Part shown: positions 37,759 to 51,500 of the stretch, piece by piece | Position numbering within the stretch: the first letter of the stretch is position 1 | How the letters are laid out: each line of letters opens with the position of its first letter | From: Tyto alba | Lineage: Eukaryota; Chordata; Aves; Strigiformes; Tytonidae | NCBI RefSeq assembly: GCF_018691265.1 | Contig: NW_024881328.1 | Location: 42,541,015 to 42,605,014 of the forward strand | Reading direction: 5' to 3' | DNA length: 64,000 nucleotides | Program-made: the position numbers and the translations under genes | The notes under the pieces: generated by a model | What the model saw: the letters and a program-made list of their open reading frames with translations, nothing else | Databases searched by the model: none | Told to the model about the DNA's origin: nothing

Positions 37759-38897
37759 GATACACTACATTAAAGAGTAAGGTGAGTTTGAGGTTGCATC
37801 CAAGGGGCACATCTCATGTATGGCTAACGGGGAGCTCATGACATATCGGGGAGCTGCCTCACTGCACAAAACCAGGAGGCCCCCAGGTCTGCACCGAGAG
37901 CATCCCGCAGTGGTGGTCATCGGGAAAACAATCTCACAGGTTATTTAACTGAGGATCAGAAGGGCAAGTGGCATCAGAGGCCCTTCCACTACATCAGTCA
38001 CAAATGCCTGCTGCTTTGCCAGCCACGGAATTCCAGGTGAAATGTTTTGCCTCGCAAAGGGAATGCTCTGAGCGGTATTCACCAATGCTGTGTGGCAGTT
38101 TCTGATCCAAAGCATTTGGTGGATCTGTGCAGCAGGCACAGACAAGCTACGCTGCAAGTGCTGTAGCTCAGATTCCTGGAAATAACCTTTTTCATGCACA
38201 TTGACTAGCTGAGGCTCAGGCAGTTGTCAACATACTCTTTCTATATTAAAAAAAAAAAGAAAAAAAAAATCTCATTACTTTCGTGTGTTTTTCTACATAT
38301 ATGATTAAATCTGTGCTGTCCTCATCTTAGTAGGAGATTTTAGATTAGCTCCAAATAAAACAAGTACAGGTTTACTCCATTCCTATATCTCCAGCCACTT
38401 CAATAAACAACCAAAATTTTAAAAGATTACTCCAAGCAGGTCATGCATTGCAGTCCTTTCATTAGTGAAAACCTCATAGAATTGGCAGGCTTCAAGAGCA
38501 AGGTAATTTGTGGTCTAAACACACACAAAAAAACTTCTCTCAAGCCTCCCAGGCCTCCTTGCAGGGAGGCCCTAATCCTGCAACCACAGCACGCTGCCCT
38601 GCAGCATGGCCGGTACAGATACCCTGTACTTGACTGCAGAAAATATTGTGGACTGACAGCCAGGAACAGCAGGTTGCACCCAGAATAAGCAGTATTTTTT
38701 GATGTCACGACTTGTCGTACGCGCTAGCAGCTAAATGGGTCACGTGTGGATCACCCGTGTGAGGAACCCCTGCCAGGATGCCACCAGCAGCTCGGCAAAC
38801 ACAGCGCAGGCACAGGGTGCGGCAGGCATTGCTCCCAGCTCCTGGGACCCACAGCTCTGCCAGAAAGCGTTGACCCTTCCCTGAGGGACTGAACTGC

Positions 38898-38903
<6 letters not shown>

Positions 38904-38941
<38 letters not shown>
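38904..38941 (+). repeat. A38 homopolymer
   Basis: Longest uninterrupted A run in the window. It follows a short T6 and no recognisable retroposon. Confidence 0.95.
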
Positions 38942-38943
<2 letters not shown>

Positions 38944-39699
38944 TAAAGATTGGGGGGGACGCTAACAAGCTGAGCCCTGCCAAGATGCTGTACCCACGGG
39001 GCTCTAGTCACTGCAGGCAGCACAGGGCTAGACCCAGCTGTGTGCCAGCAGAACCAGTGTGCCCAGCAGCCCCTGCTCAAAAGCTGCATTTTCAGCTGAG
39101 ACACCTGAAAACAGCTCAAGAGAGCTTTCAGGACCACAATCAGGGTATTGGGTTAGGGAGATGAGAGGGACAAACCCCAAAATATGGCTGCTCCATGAAT
39201 TTCTTAGAAGAGAATCACCAACAGCTCCTGAGTAGAAGAAACGTGCAGGTTCGTCTGCAGTTTGGGAGTAGAGATGTCTCACCCCTGCTTTGCTGCTAGG
39301 GGAAAAAAAGTGGGGGGTGTGTAACCATACACTTGGCTCCTAGGAAATGGGGTGTTTTGCAGGACAGCAAACTGGGAGCTGCTGCAGAGATGGTGGTTGA
39401 TGGAAACCCCCCCTCCGCCCCCCCCCCCCCCCAGCTTGTTCCCATCTGCTCTGCTCGTCTCCAGCCTGATTCACACCGCTGCTTTCAGTGAGGACTCTGC
39501 ACGCCTGGGCCCTGAGTGCCACGGGATGTCGGGGCCAGCTAGCCAAGGTCCCTTCTTGGGTTAATTGTAAGGACGACAGCTCTTTCATTACCGCATGGCA
39601 TTTGATGTGGTGGGGCCAGCAGGCTTTGCTCTCCTTGCACCCATGGGGATGCTCATCTCCACTGTGCCCCAAATGAAGGGGCTGGTCTGAACCTACTCC

Positions 39700-39775
39700 T
39701 GGTTGCTTTGCCCATGCAATTTGGGTCAATGGGTGGTGCCTCAGTTTCCCCTCTGGAAAACAAATGCTAATGCTT
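39700..39775 (+). repeat. MIR-like SINE remnant (3' core)
   Basis: TGCCTCAGTTTCCC at 39737-39750, followed by CTCTGGAAAAC, matches the conserved 3' part of MIR elements, in which this box precedes a 'ctgtaaaatggg' segment. The part upstream is strongly diverged, so only the tail supports the call. Confidence 0.45.
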
Positions 39776-42700
39776 TTCCTTTGAGTGCCTCTTGCCTGCC
39801 TGCCCCATAACCTCTCCAGGAGACAGGATCTTCTTCCTACAAACCACACATGTAGAGAAGGGAATCCACACGCAACCTGACTGCTTTTCCTCTGCCCAGC
39901 CCCATGTCTCCCAGCCAGCCCATCCTCTTCACTGGTTGTACCCCCACGGTGCAGAACATCCTCTCAGTACCCTGTATTTTTAGGTGCTTTTCACATCCCA
40001 GAGGGATCCGACCTCTGCCAAATGGAAACTGGCTCTGTACTGGGGCCAGGCTGAGCAGCCTATCTACAGCAATTTATATGCATTTCACAGCTTCTCATTT
40101 CAGCAATCTAAATTGCAGATGTGCGCCTCAGATTTGGAGAGAGACAAAACGGAAGGAAAAAGGTTAAGCAGCTCTCTGAGTCACTCCAATACTCGACCTA
40201 CTGTTGATTTAGAAACCTACCTCGGCAATAAATACTGAATAAAGTTCTCCAAACTGTTTAACCTTTTGTATTCTGGCCAGAAAAACAAACAAATGAGAAC
40301 AAAACATCCCTCCAGAGTCAGAAAAGCAACAAATCTGGAAAACCCTGTGGTGGAGTTAGAACCAAGAAAATAGAGTGACCCAAAACAAGTGACCTAAAGA
40401 GGTGGGGGGGGAGGGAGAAAGAGCAGCAGACATGAAAGGCAGAGAGGCAGGCACACTCATTAGCGGAGCAGATAACGAAGAGAGCACAGAGAGCAGAGTG
40501 TGCTGCTCTCCGGGAACTGCTCCAGGCAGCAAAATACAGCAAAGGCGAGCAACAACTTTCCAAACAAGCAATGGGAGCACAACAAAAAAATAAGAAAATA
40601 CAGCCCAAACCCTGCTGCTGCTGAAGCCAATAGGTACTGGCACCCACTTTGTGCAGAAGAGTGGTTTGCAGCCACATGCTCCTTGGGGTTGCACAGACTC
40701 AACACGTCCATTATAAACCCAAATTATTTATCCACAGGCAGTTTGGTTGCTGCTTTTTTTGGGGGGGGTGGGGGGGGCTAGAAGCACCAGGCTGAAGGCA
40801 ATGGACATCTCAGCTGCGTAATTCAGGAAGAGCTCGGCGTGTAATTGCAGTCAGGCATCGCATACAGGTAGGCAGAAGCATTCATGAGAGAATTAGCTTT
40901 ACTGCAGGCAGGGTAGGCATGCATCAGTGGTGAGGAAGCTCTGCAGAGGGCTGGCACTGAAGGCACGGCACAGGCTGTGCATGGAAGTGTCCTTAGCTTT
41001 GGAAACCCCTGTGGATTTTCGAAGGCAGCTGAACCACACAACCCCCCCCCAAGATCTCGTTGAATCATTTTTGTCTTCAAAGCACAGGGTGTAGCAGCGG
41101 AAGGAGAGCTTTCCCTGGGATTTGAGGCACTGAGTGGGAGTTGAGAGAAAGGCCAGCATCTGCTGATCTCAGGGTACCACCAGGAGAATACTGCACAAGG
41201 ATCTCAAGGAGTTCACTTGGGCCAGAGCCATCCCAAGGTCTTCAGTTAAAGCAGAATCACTAAAAAGACGTGCAAAGTGACTGGGGGGAGCCAAGGGGGC
41301 TTTAGAGTCCCAACAGTTGTAAAGATTAAAAGGAAAACTGATGAGCAAGCATTTACAGCATAAATCAGACTTTCCTTAAATATTTAGGCATGCTTTAAAT
41401 CAGCAGTGCTGTGGTTCAGAAACCACCAGAGGTTTTGCAAAGATGGGGATGCATTTAAAAAAAAAAAAAAAAACCAAGTCACCATTGTGGTCAGCACACA
41501 GACGCAAAACTTCGGACAGAGACAGAGCTGCCCGCTTAGTGCTGCTTGATAATAATTCAGACCCAAACACCTCTCGGACTAATTTTTTCCCCTGACTTCC
41601 TAGATCAGGGACGCAACCCTCCTCACTTCCACTTGTACAGCAGTGATACCTGCTGTTGAATGCAAGACTGAATTTCTGTGTGAAAAGTCATGCTGACACC
41701 TGGAGCATTTCTCTCTACCTTGCTGTGAAAACCCTCTTGTGTTTCTACAGCTTTGAACAGCCTATGCCCCTGGTTCCTCCTCATTCCCAGGCAGTTGCCA
41801 GCCCCCCACATCAAACATGAGCTGAGACAGGATTTCAGAAACCACACTTCAAGCTCTTTTTTCTACTTTTGAACTCTTCAAAGATGATATACTCGAGCTT
41901 TTCCACCTAAAGCCTGAAGATCAGAAACGTACCCTATTAAAAATACTGCGTTAAGACATTACATGCTCTGTTAATAGCATCATTAAAAAATTACATGGGA
42001 CTTTAATAAAATGCCAATAAAGCAGGACTAAAGCTAGACATCACAACAGCAAGAGAGGTTTCTGGTGCAGAAGGGAAAGCAGAGAATATCAAGATTTTTG
42101 CATTAGAGATGTTGAGCCAGCAGTGTTCCCAAATTGTGGGCATTTTCAGATGTGTTTCTGTACCTTCATCTATTCCTTTCGCCCCTTTGCTGTAGATCCT
42201 AACACACTGGCATTTTCTTGCTACAGAACTGCGGGGTTCCTCTCCGTGCTGCAGCCCCTCCTGAGAAGTAGGATGGGATCTTGGGAAGATGCATCTTTTT
42301 GCAGTGTAGCTATAACAGATGATGCCCAGCGGTGGGAGGGAAGTGGAAGGGACTTAAACATCAGCTTCCTCTGAGGCAGGACAAACCCATACTGATTACA
42401 TGGGAGGAGAATTTCATGCTGCTTTTCAAGCCTTGTGTGAGAAGGAGCCCCGAGAAGTGCAATCAGTGATATTAGAGAGCTGCCAGGAGCATGTGCGCTC
42501 ACACACGTCTCCCTGTCCTTTGCTGAGTCTGACAGACAGCGAGGAGCTCAAAACTGGGAGAAGGTGAAGGAATCTGAACCAAGAGATGGGATCATCTCCT
42601 GTGCTCTCATCTCAGCAGAGGCAAGTGGTAGAGCAAAGGGAGTTGAGGGGGAGGAAGGAGGCGCAGATGAGAAGGATCCCAGGAGACTAACAGCAGAGAA

Positions 42701-45700
42701 AGGAAAGGGCCTTGGAGACCGGGAAAGAAGCAGCAGGCAGAATGAGCAGCTTGGGCTGGGATTTAGCACAAAGGGAGGCTGAGACTGACCAGGCATCACT
42801 CTAATATGTGAGGAACCTGGTCACAGTGGGGATCTCCACTTTGCTGTGCAGACCACAGAGCGCTGCAATCACGTGGATGTTGCGGGCACGATGGCTGGGA
42901 TGAAGGGGGAGCAGCCAGACCAGCCACGAGCATCGGAGTCAAGAAAGAGGCAGGCTGGAGGCAAAGACTCCCAGGAGCCAGCAGCACCCTTTTCACACCT
43001 ATACAACATCCAGGGGTACAAAAACCAGGGAAGGAGGAAAGATGTAAACAAGGTTCCCAGAGACTGGCTGCAGGGTACTGGGAAGGTTTCCCCACTTTCT
43101 CTCCCAGCCTGGTCCCAACCCTTACCCAAAGTTGAGCTGAAGCCCCGACCAGCTCTCCCACAAGAGCAGTAGGTCCTCAGGTCTCCTCTGCTACCAAACA
43201 TGGGATAGGTCAAAATTCACTTTGATGGTTTCTCAGCTCCCCACACAGCAGGATACCCAGGCTGTTTTATTTGTTCATGACTAAGATGGTCAAACAACAT
43301 TTAGTTGAAGCATAAAGCTATTTCACCCTCACGGTGTGCAAGTTCCCACTCCCCGCTGGAGCACTGTGCTGAACTTGGCTTTCAAACAGTCAGGACTACC
43401 TTCCTCTGACCTGGGAAGAGACAGGGTCCAGTGAACAGACTGAAGCTGAGAGGTGAGGCTAAAGAGGTTTAGGGCCCCTCCAGATCTGAGATTTTTTTTT
43501 TTTTTTTTTTTTTGAAAGGCACTAAGTTTCCTTGATCCTTTTGAGAATGCTAGCCTGCGTTCCTGACAGAGTCTTTATAGTTCAGTGGATCTTTGAATCT
43601 CTTGGAAAAACTTAAATCTATAACAATATAATATAAGACCAGTATAAGTAGAGATAAAGCAACAATTTCAGGGTGGAGGTACAGAGCTGGAAGTGGAGAA
43701 GACCCAAGCTGGCTCAGAGCAGCCCCTACATGTCCTGCTACTGCAGTGGCTCAGGCCATCTCCACAGAATTTTCTGGTCCCTGGACTAGACCACAGCTCC
43801 CTTTCCTGGAAAGGTAGCCCACAGGCATTCCCCCTTGGCTCTTTTGTGCCTAGGGGCAATCCTCAGCCAACAAGGCAACTTGGCTGAGTCTCATCAGAGG
43901 TGATCTGCTGTCTGGGCAGGGAGTCCCCAAAAGCTAAGCATCTCATCCACAGCCCATGCACAGGTGGACAATCTTTGCAGTCATGGAAAAGGGGAGCTGA
44001 TTCCCCCAGAACAGATACAAACCACCAATTTCTGCAGTCAGAACCTATCTCGTGTAACCAGACACAGCTACACTGAAAGGAATAAACTCGGCTCCTTTCA
44101 TTAACAGAGTATAGATGGAAACAGTTAGGATACTTTAATACTGGAGAAGTCCAAGAGTCCCATCCCCTGGATTTAAGACCAGCCCATAACCAGAGATGAA
44201 ACAGCCAAGTGAGGTGACAGGAGTAGTATAAGGACGTCTCTGGAAGTAAAAGCAACGCCAAAAGTTCTCCTTAGTCTCTGGAGTTGCTGTGATATGGTAT
44301 ACTCCAGCTAGTTTTCTTGTTCCAGCTCTACCTTGTTTTGGGATAGCATGTAAACACTTGGAGATGAGCGTAGGTCCTTCCAGCATGCACATCAGAATGC
44401 TTCTGTTGCATGCCCTGCCCTGGAAGAGAAAGCGCTCTGGTGGAATAACCCAGGAGTGTTTGCCAAAAAGGGACTGAGGGGAGGGAAGAAAAAGAAGAAG
44501 AAACTATTTAATAACTCCCAAATCATTTTTAAAAATTCATTAGCTATTATTTCAGCTGTGTGACCTCCTGAAGGGACTTTCTAGAGGGCCAGATTATGCA
44601 GTCAACTAAAAATATAAATAAGTATGGAAAGGGCAGAGATCACTTTGTTCGGCCAGATCGTGGGGGATGTCAGGTTAAGTTTCCTGTAGGGTGCAACCGT
44701 GCGCTTCCAGGAGACAAGTGTGGCCCAAGAGCTCCCCCAGTCTGAGGACACCTCCCCGGCTGGCAGGCACAGCACCAGCAAAGGAGTTATTTTCACTTTG
44801 GGAGTGCCGATTTCCAAAAGCTGCCCGCCAGTCCCGCCGGGACAGAAGCACCTTGCGTTGCTGCAACGTTTGCAGCTGCAGTTCAAGCGCGTTGCAGCTT
44901 CAGGCTTGTTGCAGAGATGAGCTCCCAGCCAGGCACGCTGCTCTAGGTAAGGGCCTTTATCCTTCCTAGCAGCAGCTCTTATTTTGGTAGGGGAAACTTT
45001 TGAGCTCCTTTCCATTTGTATTTCTTACTACTTCCACCTTCAACAAAAATTAATGTGGCACAAGAACCAGCCAGCCTCCCGGGGCCCTTCTCCTGAAGCA
45101 TCATTTCATTCACTCATTTACTGATGTTGATTTAAATAAAGGCTGCCTAAAAACAGCAGTTAAAATGAGGAACTGCTGATCCTTGGAATGCTATTTGCCT
45201 TTCATGGGAGGACATAGTAAGAAACACAGCTAAACACATTTGCCAAGAACTGAGGGTCAGGTGGAAGGGGAAGCTCGCTCCACAAGGTGTGATGTCTAAA
45301 ACCGGAATCTCTCTTCTTGTCAGTGCTATCCCTATGGTTGTGCTCCCTAAAATATAAACACCGATTTTACAGTATTACATGTATGTATGTACATGCACAC
45401 CAGTATTTCCTGATGCAGGCAAGTGCTGTTTTATAAGTGCATACATGTGTAGGGGAAGTGTGCATAGATCTATGAGACCAACCTGTGCCTGAGTAAGAGT
45501 GGCAACCAGAAGCTTCAAAAGAAAACAAAAACATCTTTAACCGGTAAAAAACAGAGGAGTGCAAAATGCTTAAAATAAGTCAGTACAGACATCCTACACT
45601 CTTTCAAACCTACAGTATATTTAAAGTCTAAATATGGTATCAGTGATGATCTGTGTATTGTGTGTAGAAGCATTCACACACTTCTCTAGACAGATAACAG

Positions 45701-46498
45701 ACTGATACTTCCATGTACTCTACCTGCACTCAATTTGATTTCTCAATGAGCCTTTAAAGCTTCCATTTCAATCACTAAATGTAACATGTAATCTCCCTCA
45801 CTTCACAAACATACACGTGCAGATTTAATCTGGGGAATAAGAAACTTCAGGAAACATTTTGCTGTACTGCAAACATAAGCCTCATGTAAAACTCTGTTGT
45901 GTAGAGCAGAAAAGCTGCCCAGCATCAGCTGCAACCCTAAGCAGTCAGATGAGAAGCCCACCAGCAGCAGCTTCAGAGGAAGCCCCTGACTCACAGGACC
46001 CCAAGCTTAGCTCAGGTCTTGCACGCCCTAGGACAGCTTGCGAAATTCAGAGAGGAGCAGCATTACCAAAGTCAAAGCACAAAGTCTTTGTTTTGAACAG
46101 ATGCAGAGAACTCCTCTTCTTCCCGCCCCCCCTCCGAAAGGGGATTGCATCCCTACCACAGTAATACAGGTTATTAGCTCAGTGGGAATCTCAGAGAGTT
46201 CACATTCAAAGGTTCAAACAAGTCCAGCTTGCAGCTGGCAAACCTAAACAAGACCAGCCAGCTGGCGTTGAGCTGAGTCATCCACACTAATTTGGTTGAA
46301 AATGTTGACTTAACCCATTCATTTAATCACTGAAACCCCCAAACCCTGACAACTGGAGACTAGAAAACATACATCTGCCTTTTGCAGAATGACAGGCTGG
46401 AAAAGACCATGCAAACCAATTTTCCAGAGCTTTTTCTCGGCTTCTGCATACATGCTGCATGCAAATCAAGTTCTTGGTAGTCATTTGCGTGCCTGTTC

Positions 46499-46610
46499 TG
46501 ATTCAGCAGAGCACATTGCACATCCTTAATGCATGTGCTAAATCCCACTGAAGTCAGTGGGGCTAACAGCACATATTTAGACATTAGGCATGTGATTAAA
46601 TACCTCAGCT
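46499..46610. repeat. Old palindromic interspersed repeat
   Basis: CCCACTGAAGTCAGTGGGG (46544-46562) is a near-perfect palindrome. It is flanked by GCATGTGCTAAAT before it and by AGCACATATTTAGACATTAGGCATGTG after it. This pattern recurs widely in reptile and bird genomes. The family name is not certain to me. Confidence 0.6.
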
Positions 46611-48169
46611 AAGGACACGCTGACTTTTTTGCTCCTTTAGCAGAGAGATTTCATCTTTGGGTGTTCCTTCCTCCAGGAGTTTGAAGTTGCTGGAGTGAGA
46701 CAGTTTGTTTCCCTTTGAAAAATAACAGCAAGGGAGCAATCAGCTTTGTTTTACCTCTCCTGAAGCCATAAACTCTAGAAGCGTGATGAAAAACTGACAT
46801 GAGATCTCTGAAGTGGGCAGTTTATTTTTAGGAGAGAAACACAAAGCAGCAACCTAGAAAGCTGGTAGTCCACAAGCAAACTATACCACCTTCGGTGTCC
46901 ACTCCCAGGTCACTAATACACAAAAATTTTAAAAATTATTAGTTAGTCATTGCAGAGGAAATGAGAGCTCTCAGGATGTTAGTTTATAGGAGTGCAGGCT
47001 CTTGGAGCAGAGCAGTGGGTTGGGCAGCTGTCAGCCGGGGCAGCTCACAGCACCATCCAGGCTGGAAACGTGTTGCTAAAGAGGCTGTGAGTAAGAACGC
47101 TCCCTCGCCCGCTTCCCGTTACTTACTTGCCCAGCATCACCCACGTAACAGTTTCAGGAAAGCCTAAAGCAGGCAGCCGACCTCAAGCCGAGTTAGGAGC
47201 AGTGATGCTAGCCTTATGAGGCTTGGAAAAATGAGTGATTCACGGTTGCTCAGAGCCCAGACAGGGACCGGTGGGTTCTGCTACCTCCTCAGGAGACCAT
47301 GCTTCTGAGGTAGGATGGCAACATCAGAAACCACAAAAATAAAGATAAAATATTTCACCCATGACCAACTGCAAGGGAGATTCACAGTCACTGTTGCCTT
47401 CCTCTCCAGAATGCCCTGCCATTGCTCTAACTAGAAGCCCCTCCAGCAGCCACCACAGTCCAAGGAGCACAGGGCTAAAAAACAACACAAAGATTCGAGC
47501 ATTTGATCAGAGCCAGCCAAGAGGTTTGAAACAAAGCAAACAAGACCATGCTGTAGCATAGCGTGTTCAAATAAAAAAAAAAAAAATGAACCAAGCTGCT
47601 GCAGACTCCAAAACCCCTTCCCAGCCAGACAAACAACTTCACCTCCTGCCACTCGTCTTGCAAAGGTCTCCCAGATGCAAAGCTATGTTGGGCACCCCCA
47701 GGAAGCAAAGAGCCAGTCTTGAGAAGAGGCTGGCAAGGAGGTAAGAGAAGGTGGCAGGGCTGCTTATAAACACCAAGGTGGAGTGGGGGGGTAGCAAGAA
47801 GGGGCTGGTTAAACTAAAGAGTGGCAGCTGGATGAAAGGACTCAGGCTGAAATAGAGAGGGCTGGTTTTAAGCGTGGGCAGTGCCATCTGTGTGGAAGGT
47901 GAAAGCTGTAAATTTTTTGAGACAGATGGTACAGTGGGATACTTGCAGTAAAGACCAGAAGAAATGGCCCGGGAGAGATACAGGACTCAGGACGGCTCTC
48001 GCCAGGCTTGTGTCCGGGTTAATGTAGCTGCCAAACGAGCTAAGACAGAGAGAAGGAGCCTCCAGGCCCCAGCGGATAACAAATGCGAAGCAAGCCCATC
48101 TATTCAAAGTGGATGTCCTCGTTCCCAGAGGCGTGGTGTTAGCACCAGCCACATCCAGGGAGCCCAAAA

Positions 48170-48300
48170 GGCGGGTGCAGCAGAGCTGGTGCGCAGCGGG
48201 GCTCCTGTCCCGGGCCGTGCTCGCCCCAGCCCCGCGCGTCGGCCGGTGGCTTTCCCCGGAGCACGGCGTGGCTAACATCACCGGCACACGCCGGAGTGCC
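48170..48300. other. Local CpG-rich patch in the intron
   Basis: A short stretch with many CpG dinucleotides, including CCCGCGCGTCGGCCGG, lies in otherwise average intron DNA. It could be a small CpG island or an orphan promoter. I see no TATA box or coding frame to support a gene. Confidence 0.35.
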
Positions 48301-48439
48301 TTACTCCATGCCAAGTTCCTCTTACCCCAGTGGGATAGTTTGGCGTATAAAAACGTAACTCCCTCTGCATGAGGGCAACACCCTGTAACCCCACGTATTT
48401 TAAAGAGTTGGGCTATTCTTGCCATAAAAAAAGATCAGA

Positions 48440-48546
48440 GTAGCTTTATTGACTACAGTGGAGTTAAGCCAGTTTATTCCAAGTGAGAATTTGGCCCCTC
48501 GACTTCAATGAAGCTGTGTTGATCAATCCCAGATGGAGACCTGGCC
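48440..48546 (+). repeat. Two tandem half-copies of an old palindromic repeat
   Basis: The first half (about 48440-48498) runs from TTGACTACAGTGGAGTTA to GAGAATTTGGCCC. The second (48500-48546) runs from GACTTCAATGAAGCTG through GATCAATCCCAGATGG to GACCTGGCC. Both match the same degenerate 'gacttcaatggagtta ... agctgag..ctggccc' unit in the same orientation, which suggests a tandem or multimeric structure. Family name uncertain. Confidence 0.6.
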
Positions 48547-51500
48547 TGGTACAATCCCCTCCGAAAGTCCTGGGAGATTAATAACACGTAGGCTGAATCA
48601 CCACCGTTACTCAGAGCCTGGGTGGTTATCAAAAACCTGCACCTGCCACCACGTGAAACGCTGCCGGGCTGAGGGCGAGCAATTGCGATCGCTGACTTCA
48701 GGGACCAGGGTGTGGTGAGCGAGGGCACATTCTTCAAACACTACCTCATGCGAGGGGCAAGATGCCAGAGTAGCATCCTTCCCTCTGCAAACATCTGGGA
48801 ACGTCACCCAGGATGCGAGCCCTGGCTCTGCCAAAACCTGGGCACGGTGACATGGAGCACGCTGGGCAAGGAGACAGGGGAGTTGTGCTTCTTCGCCTTA
48901 AGGACTTTTTGTGGCGCTCTGTAAAGATCCATAAGTGTAAAAATTGAGGATTAAATCCCCCGAGCTTCCAGGGATTTGCCCCAGCATCTATTCGCCTATT
49001 TTGAAGAGAAATTTCAGCTTCGTGCAGCAAAGGGAAAACATTCTTCCCTACTCCAAACGCAAAAAAAAAAAACCAAAAACCGAGTCTTTTTTCAGCAGTC
49101 ACCTCCAAGTCTCTCTAAGGGCAGGCAAAATTTTGCTTCCCAGTCTTATAGGCACAATTGCCATACTTCTTGCGAGGAATGAATCCACCCGAAATTAAAA
49201 TCTCTTGACTTTCACAGCCGTTCCTTTGCACACACACACGCATGTGCCTGTAGAGAGATGGTGAAGCTGTGCTGTGTGTTGCCGTGTGGAGAAACACCAG
49301 AATAAACCTACCCAAAGGCGAGTGTTGATGGTTTTTTTGGGTCTCAGGTGGTAGAAAGGCAGAGTGGACAATAAGTAGCCCACCTCCCCAGCACATGAAT
49401 CGTGCAGAGGCATTATTCCTGGCTATAGGATGCCAATGTCTCTCCCCAGATGGCTGGCTGGAGTTTCTATTTGCTTTGAGGTTGCATCGCGCAGGTCAAG
49501 GTGACAACAGAAGGGCTCGGCGTTGCGTGCAGAGGAGGCACGGCATCGCCGTCGGGAAGAAAGAAATGCCTAAGCTTGCAGTTTGCTTGCTCCAGCTCTG
49601 CCTTTCAAGCGTTTCTGAAGTCAGGCATCTGGAGCATGATGTAATCTGAAGATTGATCAGCAGCAGCACACGTACAGCTGTGCACATCTGGCCTACAGGT
49701 GTTTCAGCTGTGATTTGTCAGTGACTGTATCGAACATTAAAAAGCACCTCGAGTTCATAAAGCAGCCTTACCTGTCCCATGGATTGTTCACAGAAGCCCA
49801 TGAAATGACATTGATTTTATGCAAACTGTCTCTGCTTTTTAGTGGGTGGCCCCAGGTTTTTTTGGTTGTTTTTTTGCTTTTGCTTTTGTTTTTGTTTTGT
49901 TTTGTTTTATTTTAAATAAGGAGTTTAAACCGTAGATGCTTTTAAAGCAGTGGTTTTGTTGTTATTAATTCCACTGGCATTAATCCGCACAGTTGAGTCA
50001 GTCATAATGGATGGCTGCTATCATCCACTTGCTGATTTACTCTTAGGAGTCAACATTATTACAGAGTCTTTGTGCTGCACTGATGAAAAAAAGCCGAGGC
50101 TGTTCCTGCTTGTGCTCAGCTATGTACAGAAACAGCAAGACTTGCTCCCAAAGTACCTCGTCGAAACAGGGCAGGGACAGGTAAACTGGGAAAATGGGTA
50201 GGAAAGGTCTCATCCATGGGGTAGGAACTGCTGGTGCCCAGTCCCAGTCCCACTCCTAGAGCCAGAGAATGACGGTTGTTGCTTCCCGGAGGGATGCTGC
50301 CACTCATGAGGTTTGCAAACTGCAGCTGAATACTTGCTGTACACAAGAAAAATAAGGACAGCTTATAAGGAAACTGCTGGCTGAGCAGGCCAGACCGAAA
50401 GAGTTCCCTTGGAAAAAGAATAAAGCTGCAGATGTATATATTTATTTTTAGAGAAGGTGTTTTTTCCTAGAATTTGTATTATTTTGGCAGGAACACAGAG
50501 GGGAGGAGAAAAGGTTTCTCTTTGTCCAATACTCTCTGCTGTTCTAAAATGGTGTGGAGGCAGAAGGGGTTTTTTACAGCCCATTTCATACCTCGGTTGG
50601 GCTTAATCCCTGTCAAGATGGACAGGGACCAGAGACACATTTCACACCGACATTGTCAGGGCATGCTGCACACCAAGCAGCACGCGACGCCAGCTGCCCT
50701 AAGCCACCGTCTTCACATATTCCCAAGAGGAAGAAGAACCATCTTCCTATTGATATTTTCCTCTCAGAGAGTCTCAATCAGCCTACAAGAGCATGTTTGT
50801 CTTAAACACCAATGTATTTTACTTTCCAAACAGCTTAGCGCCGATACACGGTCAGTCATCACAGCCCAGCTGATGGAATAAGTCATTAAGCTCTAAGAGG
50901 TCGTGCAACTGTCTCCTGAAATAAATTAAGCCTTATCTTGCAAGCTGTATTTGTGCAGGGTAGGATTTGCACATGGCTTTTGCTGTGGGCATCTCAGTAG
51001 AAGTGTACAGCCCACCCACAACAGCTTTGCCCTCCTTGCCTGATTCCTGTGTTTCCGTGGCTTTGGCACTTCCCTGGGTGTGCGTTTCGGGCGGGGAGAA
51101 CCGAGTGCCGGCCCAGAAAATTGCTGGTGGTCCGGCAGCTGGAGCCCGTATCGATCTGAGCAGGACAGAGGCCGGAGGATGGGGGGCTCACGAGGCATGG
51201 AAAGACACGAAATGACTGCCCTCATCCTTGGCACGAGCCTCCTGGGCTTCACAGCCACTCTTTAAGGACATGTCTGCCTCTGCGCTCCCTCTCCCCCGCT
51301 ACATACCCCATTTATTTCACTTGAGCTGCCCAAGGGGAGCATCTCATTCCCTGCCTTTCCCCCCCTCTCCCTGCTCCTTTGTTCCACACCTTTCTTGTGA
51401 AAAGCCAGGGTTGTGTGTGAGTGCCTCTGGGGAGGGGAGATGAGCCCAAGGAAACAGCAGTGGGCTTGCTCTGCTGCTCTGTTAGCTGAGAGGGCTGGTG

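Larger units (their letters stand above)
30100..38200. other. TWIST2 intron, no gene seen
   Basis: Unique sequence alternates between AT-rich and moderately GC-rich segments. Homopolymers are T22 (31960-31981), A15 (about 32561), A22 (36460-36481) and C24 (36758-36781). A 9-bp inverted pair, GTGATTAGG and CCTAATCAC (32430-32438, 32501-32509), flanks 62 bp. AT-rich 34700-35300 could be a conserved element. Frames at 33300-34000 and 35400-36400 overlap on both strands and carry no domain. Confidence 0.5.
38200..48400. other. TWIST2 intron, no gene seen
   Basis: Mostly unique sequence. Simple tracts are A38 (38904-38941), a C-rich tract (39406-39432), a G-rich tract (40760-40778), A15 (41458-41473) and T22 (43492-43513). 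MIR-like sequence occurs at 39700-39775 and a palindromic-repeat copy at 46499-46610. A CpG-rich patch spans 48170-48300. Open frames are short and mutually overlapping. Confidence 0.5.

Noticed and set aside
44550..44600. AGCTGTGTGACCTCCTG as a MIR core
   Set aside because: The match ends after about 14 bases and no MIR tail box follows.
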